DNA from: an uncultured Bacteroidota bacterium
Lineage (GTDB): Bacteria > Bacteroidota > Bacteroidia > Bacteroidales > F082
Assembly (NCBI GenBank): GCA_937912115.1
Contig: CALDOI010000195.1
Coordinates: forward strand, 1 to 62,633
Length of the DNA: 62,633 nucleotides
Direction of reading: 5' to 3'
The translations under genes and the position numbers were made by a program. Below are positions 9,512-18,538 of the stretch, in pieces. How positions within the stretch are numbered: the first letter of the stretch is position 1; each line of letters opens with the position of its first letter. The notes beneath the pieces are model-generated. The model saw only the letters and a list, made by a program, of their open reading frames with translations. It searched no databases and was not told the origin of the DNA.

Positions 9512-10972
9512 ATGCCAAATAAAAAACTCATAAACATACCCTTGGTTCTTAGGGTACTTAGCTTTTTGCTCATTTTTGAAAGCATTTTTATGTTAAGCGG
9601 GCTTGGATTTGCCATATATTTTAATGAATCGGTTTGGCCCTTACTTTTATCAGCAGCATTCACAGGAATTGTAGGTTGTGTAATATGGTTAATAACCAGA
9701 AAAAATGACAGAAAAAATATTGGAAAACGTGAGGGGTATTTAATTGTTTCGCTAACCTGGATAATAATTTCATTATTTGGAACACTACCCTTTATATTAA
9801 GCGGAACAATTTCGAACTTTGCTGATGCATTTTTTGAAACAATGTCTGGCTTCACAACTACCGGAGCAACAATATTAACAGATATTGAAGCCCTGCCAAA
9901 AAATATTCTATACTGGAGAGCTATGACTCATTGGATTGGTGGTATGGGTATTATTGTACTTACCGTAGCGATCCTGCCGTTTTTAGGAATTGGAGGATTG
10001 CAATTGATGATTGCCGAAATGCCAGGTATCACCCCCGACAAGCTCCATCCACGAATAACTGAAACAGCAAAGCGCTTTTGGGCTATTTACGTTATATTTA
10101 CGGTTACAGAAGTATTGCTGTTATGGTTAGGTGAAATGGACTTTTTTGAATCAGTATGCCATTCATTTGCAACCATGGCAACCGGGGGGTTCTCCACCCG
10201 AAACGACAGCATCGCGGCTTTTATGCCATATTCGCAATACGTTATAATCGTTTTTATGTTTTTTGCAGGCACAAACTTTACGCTTCATTACTTTGCAATG
10301 CACCGCCAGTTTAACAAGGTCCGTTCCAATGAAGAGTTTAGGATGTACTTTTGGATTATAGCCATAATATCAGTATTTATAGCATTGGGACTAACCATTG
10401 TTGATGGTCTAAATATTGAAATGTCGTTCCGTGATTCCCTCTTTACAGTAGTGTCAATACTAACAACCACAGGCTTTGTAACAGCCGATTATTCCATTTG
10501 GCCTTCATTTTTATGGATGTTAATATTTGCATTGATGTTCATTGGTGGTAGCGCAGGTTCAACTGGTGGAGGGGTGAAAATCATCCGGCATTTGTTGCTG
10601 ATAAAGAACTCATTACTTGAAATGAAACGGTCAATTCATCCCCAGGCAATAATACCGGTAAAATATAACGGGAAATCAGTTTCACAACAGATTATTTTCA
10701 ATGTAATGGCATTTTTTCTTATTTATATACTCGTATTTTCATTCGGAATAATAACCATGTCGATGCTTGGACACGATTTCCAAACCTCCATTGGTGCAAC
10801 AATTGCTACTTTAGGAAATATTGGTCCGGGAATAGGAAATGTTGGCCCTGTAGATAACTATGCTTTTTTCTCACCGGTTGCAAAATGGTTTCTGTCGTTT
10901 TTAATGCTGCTTGGCAGACTAGAATTGTTTACAGTGCTTATAGTGATTTCTCCGGCATTCTGGAGAAGGTAG
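9512..10972 (+). CDS. trkH: Trk potassium uptake channel TrkH
   Basis: 486 residues, polytopic, with four pore-loop repeats. Selectivity-filter glycines are visible as FTTTGATIL, MATGGFSTR, TTTGFVTADY and TLGNIGPGIGNVGP. The GGSAGSTGGGVKIIRH segment (about residue 345) is the gating-loop region typical of TrkH/KtrB. The protein moves K+ into the cell and is controlled by TrkA encoded immediately upstream. The ATG at 9512 follows an A/G-rich AGCAGGT sequence that is plausible as a ribosome site. Confidence 0.93.
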   Translation: MPNKKLINIPLVLRVLSFLLIFESIFMLSGLGFAIYFNESVWPLLLSAAFTGIVGCVIWLITRKNDRKNIGKREGYLIVSLTWIIISLFGTLPFILSGTISNFADAFFETMSGFTTTGATILTDIEALPKNILYWRAMTHWIGGMGIIVLTVAILPFLGIGGLQLMIAEMPGITPDKLHPRITETAKRFWAIYVIFTVTEVLLLWLGEMDFFESVCHSFATMATGGFSTRNDSIAAFMPYSQYVIIVFMFFAGTNFTLHYFAMHRQFNKVRSNEEFRMYFWIIAIISVFIALGLTIVDGLNIEMSFRDSLFTVVSILTTTGFVTADYSIWPSFLWMLIFALMFIGGSAGSTGGGVKIIRHLLLIKNSLLEMKRSIHPQAIIPVKYNGKSVSQQIIFNVMAFFLIYILVFSFGIITMSMLGHDFQTSIGATIATLGNIGPGIGNVGPVDNYAFFSPVAKWFLSFLMLLGRLELFTVLIVISPAFWRR

Positions 10973-11029
10973 GTATGAACTAATTGATATATACAGTATA
11001 TTACAGATTATTTTTTTACAAGTCCGGTA

Positions 11030-11425
11030 ATGATGAAAAAAATCTTTTCAAAAACTATATCCAATAGGCAAGCATCAGACTCAGGTATGGCACTGGTGCT
11101 GATTTTAATGTTATTTGGACTGTTCACAAAAAACAATGTGTTTTATCATATAGCAATCCCGGTATTAATATTAAATATGATATTCCCCAGGATTTTTTAT
11201 TTATTTGCCATTGTTTGGCTTGGCATTTCAGAATTATTAGGGGCTATTGTGTCAAGAATTTTTCTAACAATAGTATATGTAGTACTAGTTATTCCTGTTG
11301 GTTTATATCGACGAATAATAGGAAAAGATACATTGCGATTAAAGGATTTTAAAAAAGAAAGAACTTCTGTGATGATGGATCGAAATTATAAATTTTCATC
11401 ACAAGACATTGAAAAACCATATTAA
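11030..11425 (+). CDS. SxtJ family membrane protein
   Basis: 131 residues with about three hydrophobic helices and a basic C-terminal tail. The core FLTIVYVVLVIPVGLYRRIIGKDTLRLK matches the SxtJ family (named after a gene of the saxitoxin cluster, function unknown). Two adjacent ATGs (11030, 11033) are possible starts. It is followed after 16 bases by a 49-residue DUF5989 protein and then a NodU-type carbamoyltransferase. The same trio recurs in many genomes, so the three probably act together at the inner membrane. Confidence 0.7.
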   Translation: MMKKIFSKTISNRQASDSGMALVLILMLFGLFTKNNVFYHIAIPVLILNMIFPRIFYLFAIVWLGISELLGAIVSRIFLTIVYVVLVIPVGLYRRIIGKDTLRLKDFKKERTSVMMDRNYKFSSQDIEKPY

Positions 11426-11441
11426 ACATAATTATTAATTT

Positions 11442-11591
11442 ATGGAATTCTTGAAAGACATGTGGGCGTTTTTAGTTGTTCGTAAGAAGTTTTGGTTATT
11501 ACCACTTATTTTGGTGCTGCTGCTTTTCGGTGTATTAATAATTTTCTCAAGTGGTACCGCCATTGCGCCGTTTATTTATTCTATTTTCTAA
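11442..11591 (+). CDS. DUF5989 family micro-protein (49 aa)
   Basis: A short gene from ATG at 11442 to TAA at 11591. The sequence MEFLKDMWAFLVVRKKFWLLPLIL-VLLLFGVLIIFSSGTAIAPFIYSIF carries one membrane helix (about 17-37), a basic stretch (RKKFW) just before it and the SGTAIAPFIYxxF ending typical of DUF5989. The family is almost always found beside SxtJ-like and carbamoyltransferase genes, as here. It may anchor the carbamoyltransferase to the membrane; that is inference. Confidence 0.8.
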   Translation: MEFLKDMWAFLVVRKKFWLLPLILVLLLFGVLIIFSSGTAIAPFIYSIF

Positions 11592-11607
11592 CCATCAAAC
11601 TTATAAA

Positions 11608-13467
11608 ATGGCAACTGCAATTTTAGGAATTTCAGCCTACTATCATGATAGCGCAGCCGCATTAATTATTGATGGTGAAATAGTAGCTGCTGCCCATGAA
11701 GAACGATTTACAAGAAAAAAACATGATTCTTCATTTCCCATTAATGCTGTGAAATATGTTCTTGAAGAAGCTGGAATTGAAACTAGCGAATTAACCGCCA
11801 TTTCATTTTACGATAAACCGTTTATTAAATTTGAGAGATTACTGGAAACCTATCATGCATTTGCACCTAAAGGCTTGCCCAGTTTTCTGTTATCGATACC
11901 TGTGTGGATAAAGGAAAAATTATTTATCAAGAAATTATTGAGGGATGAGCTTGCAAAATTAGGGATTGAAAAAACACCATTACTCTTTCCCGAACATCAT
12001 TTATCTCATGCTGCCAGTGCTTTCTATCCATCGCCTTTTAAAAACGCTGCAATACTAACTATTGATGGGGTTGGTGAATGGGCTACAACTACTACTGGAT
12101 ATGGAGAAGGGCACGAAATTAGTATCATGAAAGAATTACATTTCCCGCATTCTTTAGGGTTACTTTATTCAGCATTTACTTATTATACGGGGTTTAGGGT
12201 AAATAGTGGAGAGTATAAGCTAATGGGGTTGGCTCCTTATGGTGATCCAAAGTCCCCTCAGACAATTGATATCAAGAAAAAAATATTGGAAGAACTGGTT
12301 GACATTCGCAAGGATGGTTCCCTGTTGTTAAATATGAAGTATTTTAAGTTTGCCACAGGTTTAAGGATGACCAACGACAAAAAGTGGACTAAGCTGTTTG
12401 GAATACCACCAAGAAATGCAGAGTCGGAAATATCACAGCCGTACATGAATATGGCACTTGCCATTCAACAAGTTACTGAAGATATTATTCTTAGTATGGC
12501 TATCACTGCAAAAGAGCTAACTAATTGCGACAACCTTGTTATGGCCGGTGGGGTTGCACTTAACAGTGTTGCCAATGGCAAACTAATGACCGCAGGAATA
12601 TTTAAAGAAATATGGATTCAGCCAGCAGCTGGTGATGCAGGTGGAGCCCTGGGGGCTGCTTATTTGGGATGGCATTTATGGAAAGGTGAAGAACGACCTC
12701 TAATCAATAAACCCGATTCGATGAAAGGTGCTTACCTTGGCCCTGAATTTGATGACAGAAGTATTTTAAGTGTTATCAGGAAATATAATGCTAACTATGA
12801 ATACTATGATGATTTTGATGAGTTGACAAAAGTTGTGGCCGCAATAATTTCTCAAGGTTATGTAGTTGGATGGTTTCAGGGGAGAATGGAATTTGGGCCA
12901 CGTGCATTGGGAAATAGAAGTATACTGGGTGATGCCAGAAACCCCGATATGCAAAAGAAAATGAATCTTAAAATAAAATATCGTGAAGGATTCAGGCCTT
13001 TTGCCCCAACCGTACTTGAGGAGGATATACATGAATATTTTGAATGGGATGTGACTTCACCATATATGTTGCATGTTATGCCCGTTAAAAAGGAAAGACT
13101 TTTTTCATTACCTGAAAATTATAATGAGATGAGTCTTTATGATAGATTATATTTTGTTCGTTCGGATATTCCCGCAATAACGCATATTGATAATTCTGCA
13201 CGTATACAAAGCGTTAATAAAGCCACAAATCCGAGATATTGGAAGCTTATTACTGAGTTTAAAAAACAAACAGGTTACGGAATAATTGTAAATACTAGCT
13301 TTAATGTTCGGGGAGAACCTATTGTTTGTACACCTGACGATGGGTTTCGTTGTTTTATGCGAACAGAAATGGACTATCTGGTAATAGGTAATTATTTATT
13401 TGCCAAATCAAAACAAGGGGAGCTGGTCAATGATTCAAACTGGAAAGAAGAATTCAAGTTGGATTAA
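11608..13467 (+). CDS. NodU/CmcH family O-carbamoyltransferase
   Basis: 619 residues from MATAILGISAYYHDSAAAL at 11608. An earlier in-frame codon would overlap the DUF5989 gene. The N-terminal Kae1-like domain shows the metal-binding HHLSHAASAFYPSPF, IDGVGEW and MAGGVALNSVANG. The C-terminal domain (about 395-600) shows WFQGRMEFGPRALGNRSILGDAR and NTSFNVRGEPIVCTPDD. Relatives (NodU, TobZ, CmcH) move a carbamoyl group from carbamoyl phosphate through carbamoyl-AMP to a hydroxyl group of a sugar or other small molecule. The acceptor here is unknown. The neighbours SxtJ, DUF5989 and an SGNH-like protein suggest a cell-envelope or exported acceptor. Confidence 0.88.
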   Translation: MATAILGISAYYHDSAAALIIDGEIVAAAHEERFTRKKHDSSFPINAVKYVLEEAGIETSELTAISFYDKPFIKFERLLETYHAFAPKGLPSFLLSIPVWIKEKLFIKKLLRDELAKLGIEKTPLLFPEHHLSHAASAFYPSPFKNAAILTIDGVGEWATTTTGYGEGHEISIMKELHFPHSLGLLYSAFTYYTGFRVNSGEYKLMGLAPYGDPKSPQTIDIKKKILEELVDIRKDGSLLLNMKYFKFATGLRMTNDKKWTKLFGIPPRNAESEISQPYMNMALAIQQVTEDIILSMAITAKELTNCDNLVMAGGVALNSVANGKLMTAGIFKEIWIQPAAGDAGGALGAAYLGWHLWKGEERPLINKPDSMKGAYLGPEFDDRSILSVIRKYNANYEYYDDFDELTKVVAAIISQGYVVGWFQGRMEFGPRALGNRSILGDARNPDMQKKMNLKIKYREGFRPFAPTVLEEDIHEYFEWDVTSPYMLHVMPVKKERLFSLPENYNEMSLYDRLYFVRSDIPAITHIDNSARIQSVNKATNPRYWKLITEFKKQTGYGIIVNTSFNVRGEPIVCTPDDGFRCFMRTEMDYLVIGNYLFAKSKQGELVNDSNWKEEFKLD

Positions 13468-13478
13468 ATCACTATGCG

Positions 13479-14555
13479 CTACTTTAATCTGTTTAATGTT
13501 TCTTTGGCGTAAGCCATATGAGCTTCAGGTTGGGGATGCTTCCCCTGGTATTCACTAGTTGAAACATTATATTTTTTAATTGCACTTTCCCCATCTACGA
13601 AAATGATATTAGTATGATCTGCAATCGCTTTTAATAACTCATCATTGGGTCGATCATTTAATTTAGTTGGCATATGTAAAACAATAATCTTTGTTTTGTT
13701 AGAAAATATATTTTCAATACCCGTAAAATAAAAGTCATATAACTCGTAATCACTTACTTTATTATTGGAAATAATCCCCCTTGCATTTCCATAGGTCATT
13801 TTGTTTTTAACAAAGACATAAACAAATTTGGGAACGGCAGCAAATATTTTTATGAACTTCTTAATACTTAGGTTGGGTCCATCTTTTCTGTATAAAGTTG
13901 CTAATTCAAAAACCTGCTGAGTACTTATTGGATATTTTATCATTATTCCATCGTCATTTTTGGTGATAAAGGCAGCTGTTAAAGGAATATTTTTTGAAGC
14001 AATGGGGGGGAATGGTGTTCTGGAACGATTGGTTAGCCCTCTCCAACAACCCAGAACAACAATACTTGGTCGAAGGGTATCTAATATCCCATTATCATTT
14101 AATTTTTGTGCCTTAACCAAAGCATGGATATATGAAAATGAAGAAACACCATAATTATAAGCTGGTAAACCCAAACTGTCGGCAATAAGTTGAGTAAACG
14201 TTTGATCCGATTCAACCTCATCACCATAAGTTACTGAACAGCCCAAAGATAAAACTCCACCAGATTGATATGTATCCGGATCATCATTTTCAGCAATTCT
14301 ATACCCAAATTTGTGACTTTTTACATAGTAACTGCTATCTGAAATATATCCTGAAATATTTGGCGAAAAATCAAACCCGATACCTGGATCATAAACATAG
14401 GCACCAGCCGGCCAACGTCCGGGGTTTTGTGCCATTTTTTCTAATTGGTTATGAATCTTAAATGTAAGGACGGTGTTGAAAACAGCAAATATCAAAACAA
14501 TAACAACAACCATATAGATGATAAAATTGCGTCTTTTTTTATTTAGATAGTTCAT
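13479..14555 (-). CDS. Membrane-anchored SGNH/GDSL-like hydrolase
   Basis: 358 residues with one N-terminal membrane helix (about 12-32) and an exported domain. Block I reads VLSLGCSVTYGDEV with the likely nucleophile S107. The C-terminal block KHPQPEAHMAYA holds the likely histidine H340. The aspartate usually three residues before that histidine appears to be glutamine. It is convergent with the carbamoyltransferase gene, with 11 bases between stop codons. Proteins of this type often accompany SxtJ/DUF5989/carbamoyltransferase genes and may add or remove acyl groups on envelope glycans. Substrate unknown. Confidence 0.65.
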   Translation of the reverse strand: MNYLNKKRRNFIIYMVVVIVLIFAVFNTVLTFKIHNQLEKMAQNPGRWPAGAYVYDPGIGFDFSPNISGYISDSSYYVKSHKFGYRIAENDDPDTYQSGGVLSLGCSVTYGDEVESDQTFTQLIADSLGLPAYNYGVSSFSYIHALVKAQKLNDNGILDTLRPSIVVLGCWRGLTNRSRTPFPPIASKNIPLTAAFITKNDDGIMIKYPISTQQVFELATLYRKDGPNLSIKKFIKIFAAVPKFVYVFVKNKMTYGNARGIISNNKVSDYELYDFYFTGIENIFSNKTKIIVLHMPTKLNDRPNDELLKAIADHTNIIFVDGESAIKKYNVSTSEYQGKHPQPEAHMAYAKETLNRLK

Positions 14556-14591
14556 AAGTCTTCTCTCTTTACAATAAATAAAACAGTGTTG

Positions 14592-15845
14592 TTAAAAATA
14601 TATCCAATACAAATATACAACTGTAAATCCAACAAAAAAAGTAATCCCCAGCCATGATAAGGTTCTCAGAAAAATTCCAGGGACTGCTTCCTTTGGCATA
14701 TGTTTATCGGTTACAACTCTGAGGTTGAGCCATGCTAATACCGGAGCTACTAAAAATGATAAAGTTGTTGCAATACTTACCATTGTTCCCATCGAACTAC
14801 CAGCAAAAGCAATTATCATTAACGATCCAATAATTAGAACCCCCAACCATATCCAGATAAGTATCTGCTTATTTTTTATTTTTTTCCAACTACCAGGGAA
14901 CAAATGTTGAAAAACCGGACTTAGCACCCTTGGATATGCATCTAATACAGTTATTGTTGTGCTAATCATAGTTGCTGTTGCAGCAATTGAAACTATCCAA
15001 TATGCCCAATCTCCAAGGCTTGTGGTATACATTCTGATAAGCTGTTCTGAAAATGTGGTTCCGTTTGGAGAAAATTGTTCGCCTGTGCCATACATAACAA
15101 GGGCTCCCATCAAAAGAAAGCCCAATGCAAGAATAGCCGTTCCAATATAACCAACCCTAAATTCAGTTAAGGCATCCTTTAGCTTTGGCATATATCCTAT
15201 TTCTTTGGCTTTGGCAATATTCCATACCGACGACCATACCGAAACATCAATAGGAGCAGGCATCCATCCAACAAATGCAATCATAAAAAACACATCAGCG
15301 CCCCTTGTCCAGGTGAACTTGGTTAGTGCTTCAGGAGTTACAACCTTATTGATTCCAATAGCTGCAAAAACAGCGATAATAGTTGATAATGCCAATAACA
15401 CAATAATGTATTTGATCACTTTGTCAAGAAGTGAGTATTTACCAATAACCAAAATTAACAGTGCTACTAATAGGATAATAATGCTTAGTACAGTAATGTT
15501 AATATTTATGTCAAAAACATATGAAATTAAGCCTACTGTAACAACGGTAATTGCTGCCTGAAAAATAAACATTGAACAGAAGGTTACAAAGGCATATAAA
15601 CTTACTGCCCACTTGCCAACTTTGTTGTAACCATCCACTAGATTATTCCCTGTTGAAACAGCATATCTGGGTCCAAATTCAAAAAACGGGTATTTTAGAA
15701 TATTTGCTAGTATTAACACCCAAACCAAATCAAAATTAAACATCGCCCCTGCTCGTGTTGATTGTACCAGGTGAGATACACCAACAGCAGCACCGGCATA
15801 AAGTAGTCCCGGGCCAAGTATTTTAAGAAGATTTTTCGATTTCAT
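14592..15845 (-). CDS. Nramp-like transporter lacking canonical metal-site motifs
   Basis: 417 residues, about eleven helices. The start LLKILGPGLLYAGAAVGVSHLVQSTRAGA aligns with helix 1 of Nramp/MntH, but the metal-binding DPGN is absent (AVGVSH instead). In helix 6 the canonical MPH is WMPAP. The protein therefore belongs to the Nramp superfamily but probably does not move Mn2+ or Fe2+ by the standard site. Mg2+-type relatives and uncharacterised branches are alternatives. A good minus-strand promoter with a 26-bp inverted repeat lies just upstream, so expression is probably regulated. Confidence 0.75.
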   Translation of the reverse strand: MKSKNLLKILGPGLLYAGAAVGVSHLVQSTRAGAMFNFDLVWVLILANILKYPFFEFGPRYAVSTGNNLVDGYNKVGKWAVSLYAFVTFCSMFIFQAAITVVTVGLISYVFDININITVLSIIILLVALLILVIGKYSLLDKVIKYIIVLLALSTIIAVFAAIGINKVVTPEALTKFTWTRGADVFFMIAFVGWMPAPIDVSVWSSVWNIAKAKEIGYMPKLKDALTEFRVGYIGTAILALGFLLMGALVMYGTGEQFSPNGTTFSEQLIRMYTTSLGDWAYWIVSIAATATMISTTITVLDAYPRVLSPVFQHLFPGSWKKIKNKQILIWIWLGVLIIGSLMIIAFAGSSMGTMVSIATTLSFLVAPVLAWLNLRVVTDKHMPKEAVPGIFLRTLSWLGITFFVGFTVVYLYWIYF

Positions 15846-15868
15846 TGTTGCTGTTTTTAGAGATTACA

Positions 15869-15897
15869 CAAAGTTATAATTTTAAGTAACTTTGCAA
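15869..15897 (-). promoter_or_regulatory. Promoter of the Nramp-like gene with overlapping inverted repeat
   Basis: On the minus strand a TTG (15897-15895) is followed after 18 bases by TAACTTTG (15876-15869), a full match to the Bacteroidota consensus, with the gene starting about 24 bases further on. The -7 box is also one arm of a perfect inverted repeat, CAAAGTTA (15869-15876) and TAACTTTG (15887-15894) with a 10-base spacer, which looks like a repressor operator. Confidence 0.6.
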
Positions 15898-16051
15898 TTG
15901 TCACATAATCTTTAATGTGATATTGACTAATAATTAATAATTCTATTGAACTTAAATCTAAAAACTTAGTAGGTCATTTAATGACTACACTTCGACCAGA
16001 ATTAATCGATTACTAATAACAAATTATCCAATGGCCAATTAACCAATACAA

Positions 16052-18538
16052 ATGACCCCCTTCAATAATCCCCAATTAAAACTAGCCTACGAGTTTGTTC
16101 AATTTACCGGGAAAAATATTTTTCTTACGGGAAAAGCTGGAACGGGCAAGACTACGTTTTTGCATAATTTAAAAAAGGTTGGCAATAAGCGCATGATAGT
16201 GGTTGCTCCCACAGGAGTAGCTGCAATAAATGCCGGAGGAGTTACAATACATTCATTTTTTCAGCTACCATTTGGGCCGCAAATTCCAGGTAATAGTTCT
16301 ATGGATTACCGGCAAACTGATCAATCAAAAATTAGGAGGTTTAGCAAAGATAAAATCAATATTATCAGAAGTATTGATTTGTTGGTTATTGATGAAATAA
16401 GTATGGTAAGAGCCGATTTACTTGATGGTATTGATAGTACACTTCGTAGATTCCGCGATAGAAACCTTCCCTTTGGCGGGGTTCAGTTATTGTTAATTGG
16501 CGATCTTCAGCAACTGGCACCTGTTGTTAAGGAAAATGAATGGAACTTATTAAGAGGTTATTATGAAACTGCATTTTTCTTTAGTAGCAAAGCCTTGCAG
16601 GAAACAAAATATGTGAGTATCGAGCTAAGGCATGTATATAGGCAAAGCGATGAAGAATTCATCAAACTACTAAACCGTGTCCGGGATAATCTTATTGATA
16701 ATGAAGTTATTGATGCATTAAATGCAAGGTATAACCCTGAGTTTGATTCATCTAATACAGGCCATATAATTCTTACAACACACAATGCAAAAGCAAGGGA
16801 CATAAATGAATCCCGACTGATAGGGCTTGATGGAAAACCTCATCATTATCAGGCTAGCACTACCGGAAACTTTCCTGAATTTGCTTATCCAACTGATTAT
16901 AAGCTAACCCTTAAAAATGGATCACAGGTGATGTTCATAAAAAATGATCCAAATCCTGAAAAAAGATATTTTAATGGAAAGATTGGTACAATAACAGAAA
17001 TCAGTAATAACTCAATAACAGTTGAGTGTGTTGATGATGAAGAACCAATATCGGTTGAGAAATTATTTTGGGAAAAGGTGAAATATACCCTTGATGAAAA
17101 GAGCAAAGAGATAAAAGAATCTATAGAAGGAACATTTGTGCAGTATCCCCTTAAACTAGCATGGGCAATTACCATTCATAAAAGTCAGGGACTTACCTTT
17201 GAAAATGCAATTATTGATGCACAATCTGCATTTGCTCACGGACAGGTTTATGTTGCACTTAGCAGATGCAAAACATTAGAAGGTTTGGTTTTGAGTTCCA
17301 AGATTCACGCAAAAAGCGTGGTAAACGACACTACTGTAAACAGTTTTACGAAAGATGTTGAAGAGAATCAACCGGGTGAAATGGAACTTAACGAGTCGAA
17401 AAAACAATTTCAAAAAGATCTTCTTCTAAACCTATTTGATTTTGTTTCACTTCAAAGATTGGTTAATTATTCGATTAAACTATTTCAGGAGCATTTTGCA
17501 AGTGTTTTAAATAACCCCATCAATGAACTTACAAGTGCAAGCAATATAATTTCAAGTGAAATTGTTTTGATATCAAATAAATTCAAAGGTCAATTGGAGA
17601 TGATGTGTTCAGAAAATGGGAATATTGAAGAAAACCTCCAGCTACAGGAAAGAATTAAAAAAGCCTCACCCTATTTCATCGAAAAACTAAAGAGTGCCCT
17701 TGAAACAACGTTAAACGAATTTATTCTGGAAACGGACAATAAAGTTACGCGAAAATACATCAATAATGTACTTGGTAATATCAATCATGAATATGCATAT
17801 AAATTAGGCTGCTTAACTGCATGTATTAACGGCTTTAATACAGAAGAATATCTAAAAGCAAAAGCTCTTGCTTCCATAACTGAAACCTCCTCTCCATCCA
17901 AACGAAAAGTACCAAAAATGGAAGCAACCGGAGATGAGCAACCTGAGCTATACAGAATTTTAAAAGCATGGCGTGATGCGAAAGCAGATGAACTCGATTG
18001 GCAGGTTTATCGTGTAATACAACTCAAAACCATGCGCGAGATTTGTAAACGGCTACCAACAAACCCGGTGGCTTTAAGCCTGATTACAGGCATGGGTAAG
18101 GTAAAAATGGAACTGTTTAGCAATGAATTACTGGAAATTGTAATTGATTATTGTGGTGAGTATAAGAAAACTTCCCCGGTAGATGAGGATGAAAAAGTAC
18201 CCACAAAAAAACCAAAAGAAGACACTAAAGAAGTAACATTAAAGCTGTGGAAAGAAGGTAGAAGCATTGAAAAAATTGCAAATGAACGTGGATTTGTAGT
18301 TTCAACAATCGAAAAGCATTTAACTCATTTTGTAAGAAATGGACAATTGCCCGTATCAGAGTTAATTGAGCAGGAAAAACTGGATCAAATCTCTGATTAT
18401 TTCTTAAACCATCCTGCAAGTACTACCACTGAAATCAAAGAAGGGCTTAATAATTTATATACTTATTCTGAGTTGCGATTTGTTTTGAATCATTTGGTTT
18501 TTACCGGTGAGATAATTAAAGATTCAATAATTAATTAA
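16052..18538 (+). CDS. Pif1/RecD-like superfamily 1 helicase with HRDC and HTH domains
   Basis: 828 residues. Walker A is GKAGTGKTT with K33. Walker B is LLVIDEISMVRADLLDGID. The UvrD-C2-like block WAITIHKSQGLTFENAIID ... QVYVALSRCKTLEGL (about 370-412) completes the SF1B helicase core. An HRDC domain follows (about 640-705, WRDAKADELDWQVYRVIQ ... LPTNPVALSLITGMG), then a helix-turn-helix domain (about 730-780, EVTLKLWKEGRSIEKIANERG, HTH_40-like). It is probably a DNA helicase in repair or replication restart. Its 3' end overlaps the convergent thiolase gene by 8 bases. Confidence 0.85.
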   Translation: MTPFNNPQLKLAYEFVQFTGKNIFLTGKAGTGKTTFLHNLKKVGNKRMIVVAPTGVAAINAGGVTIHSFFQLPFGPQIPGNSSMDYRQTDQSKIRRFSKDKINIIRSIDLLVIDEISMVRADLLDGIDSTLRRFRDRNLPFGGVQLLLIGDLQQLAPVVKENEWNLLRGYYETAFFFSSKALQETKYVSIELRHVYRQSDEEFIKLLNRVRDNLIDNEVIDALNARYNPEFDSSNTGHIILTTHNAKARDINESRLIGLDGKPHHYQASTTGNFPEFAYPTDYKLTLKNGSQVMFIKNDPNPEKRYFNGKIGTITEISNNSITVECVDDEEPISVEKLFWEKVKYTLDEKSKEIKESIEGTFVQYPLKLAWAITIHKSQGLTFENAIIDAQSAFAHGQVYVALSRCKTLEGLVLSSKIHAKSVVNDTTVNSFTKDVEENQPGEMELNESKKQFQKDLLLNLFDFVSLQRLVNYSIKLFQEHFASVLNNPINELTSASNIISSEIVLISNKFKGQLEMMCSENGNIEENLQLQERIKKASPYFIEKLKSALETTLNEFILETDNKVTRKYINNVLGNINHEYAYKLGCLTACINGFNTEEYLKAKALASITETSSPSKRKVPKMEATGDEQPELYRILKAWRDAKADELDWQVYRVIQLKTMREICKRLPTNPVALSLITGMGKVKMELFSNELLEIVIDYCGEYKKTSPVDEDEKVPTKKPKEDTKEVTLKLWKEGRSIEKIANERGFVVSTIEKHLTHFVRNGQLPVSELIEQEKLDQISDYFLNHPASTTTEIKEGLNNLYTYSELRFVLNHLVFTGEIIKDSIIN

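Noticed and set aside
11551-11607. Extended N-terminus of the carbamoyltransferase
   Set aside because: It would overlap the DUF5989 gene in another frame; family members begin at the MATAILGISAYYHDSA start.
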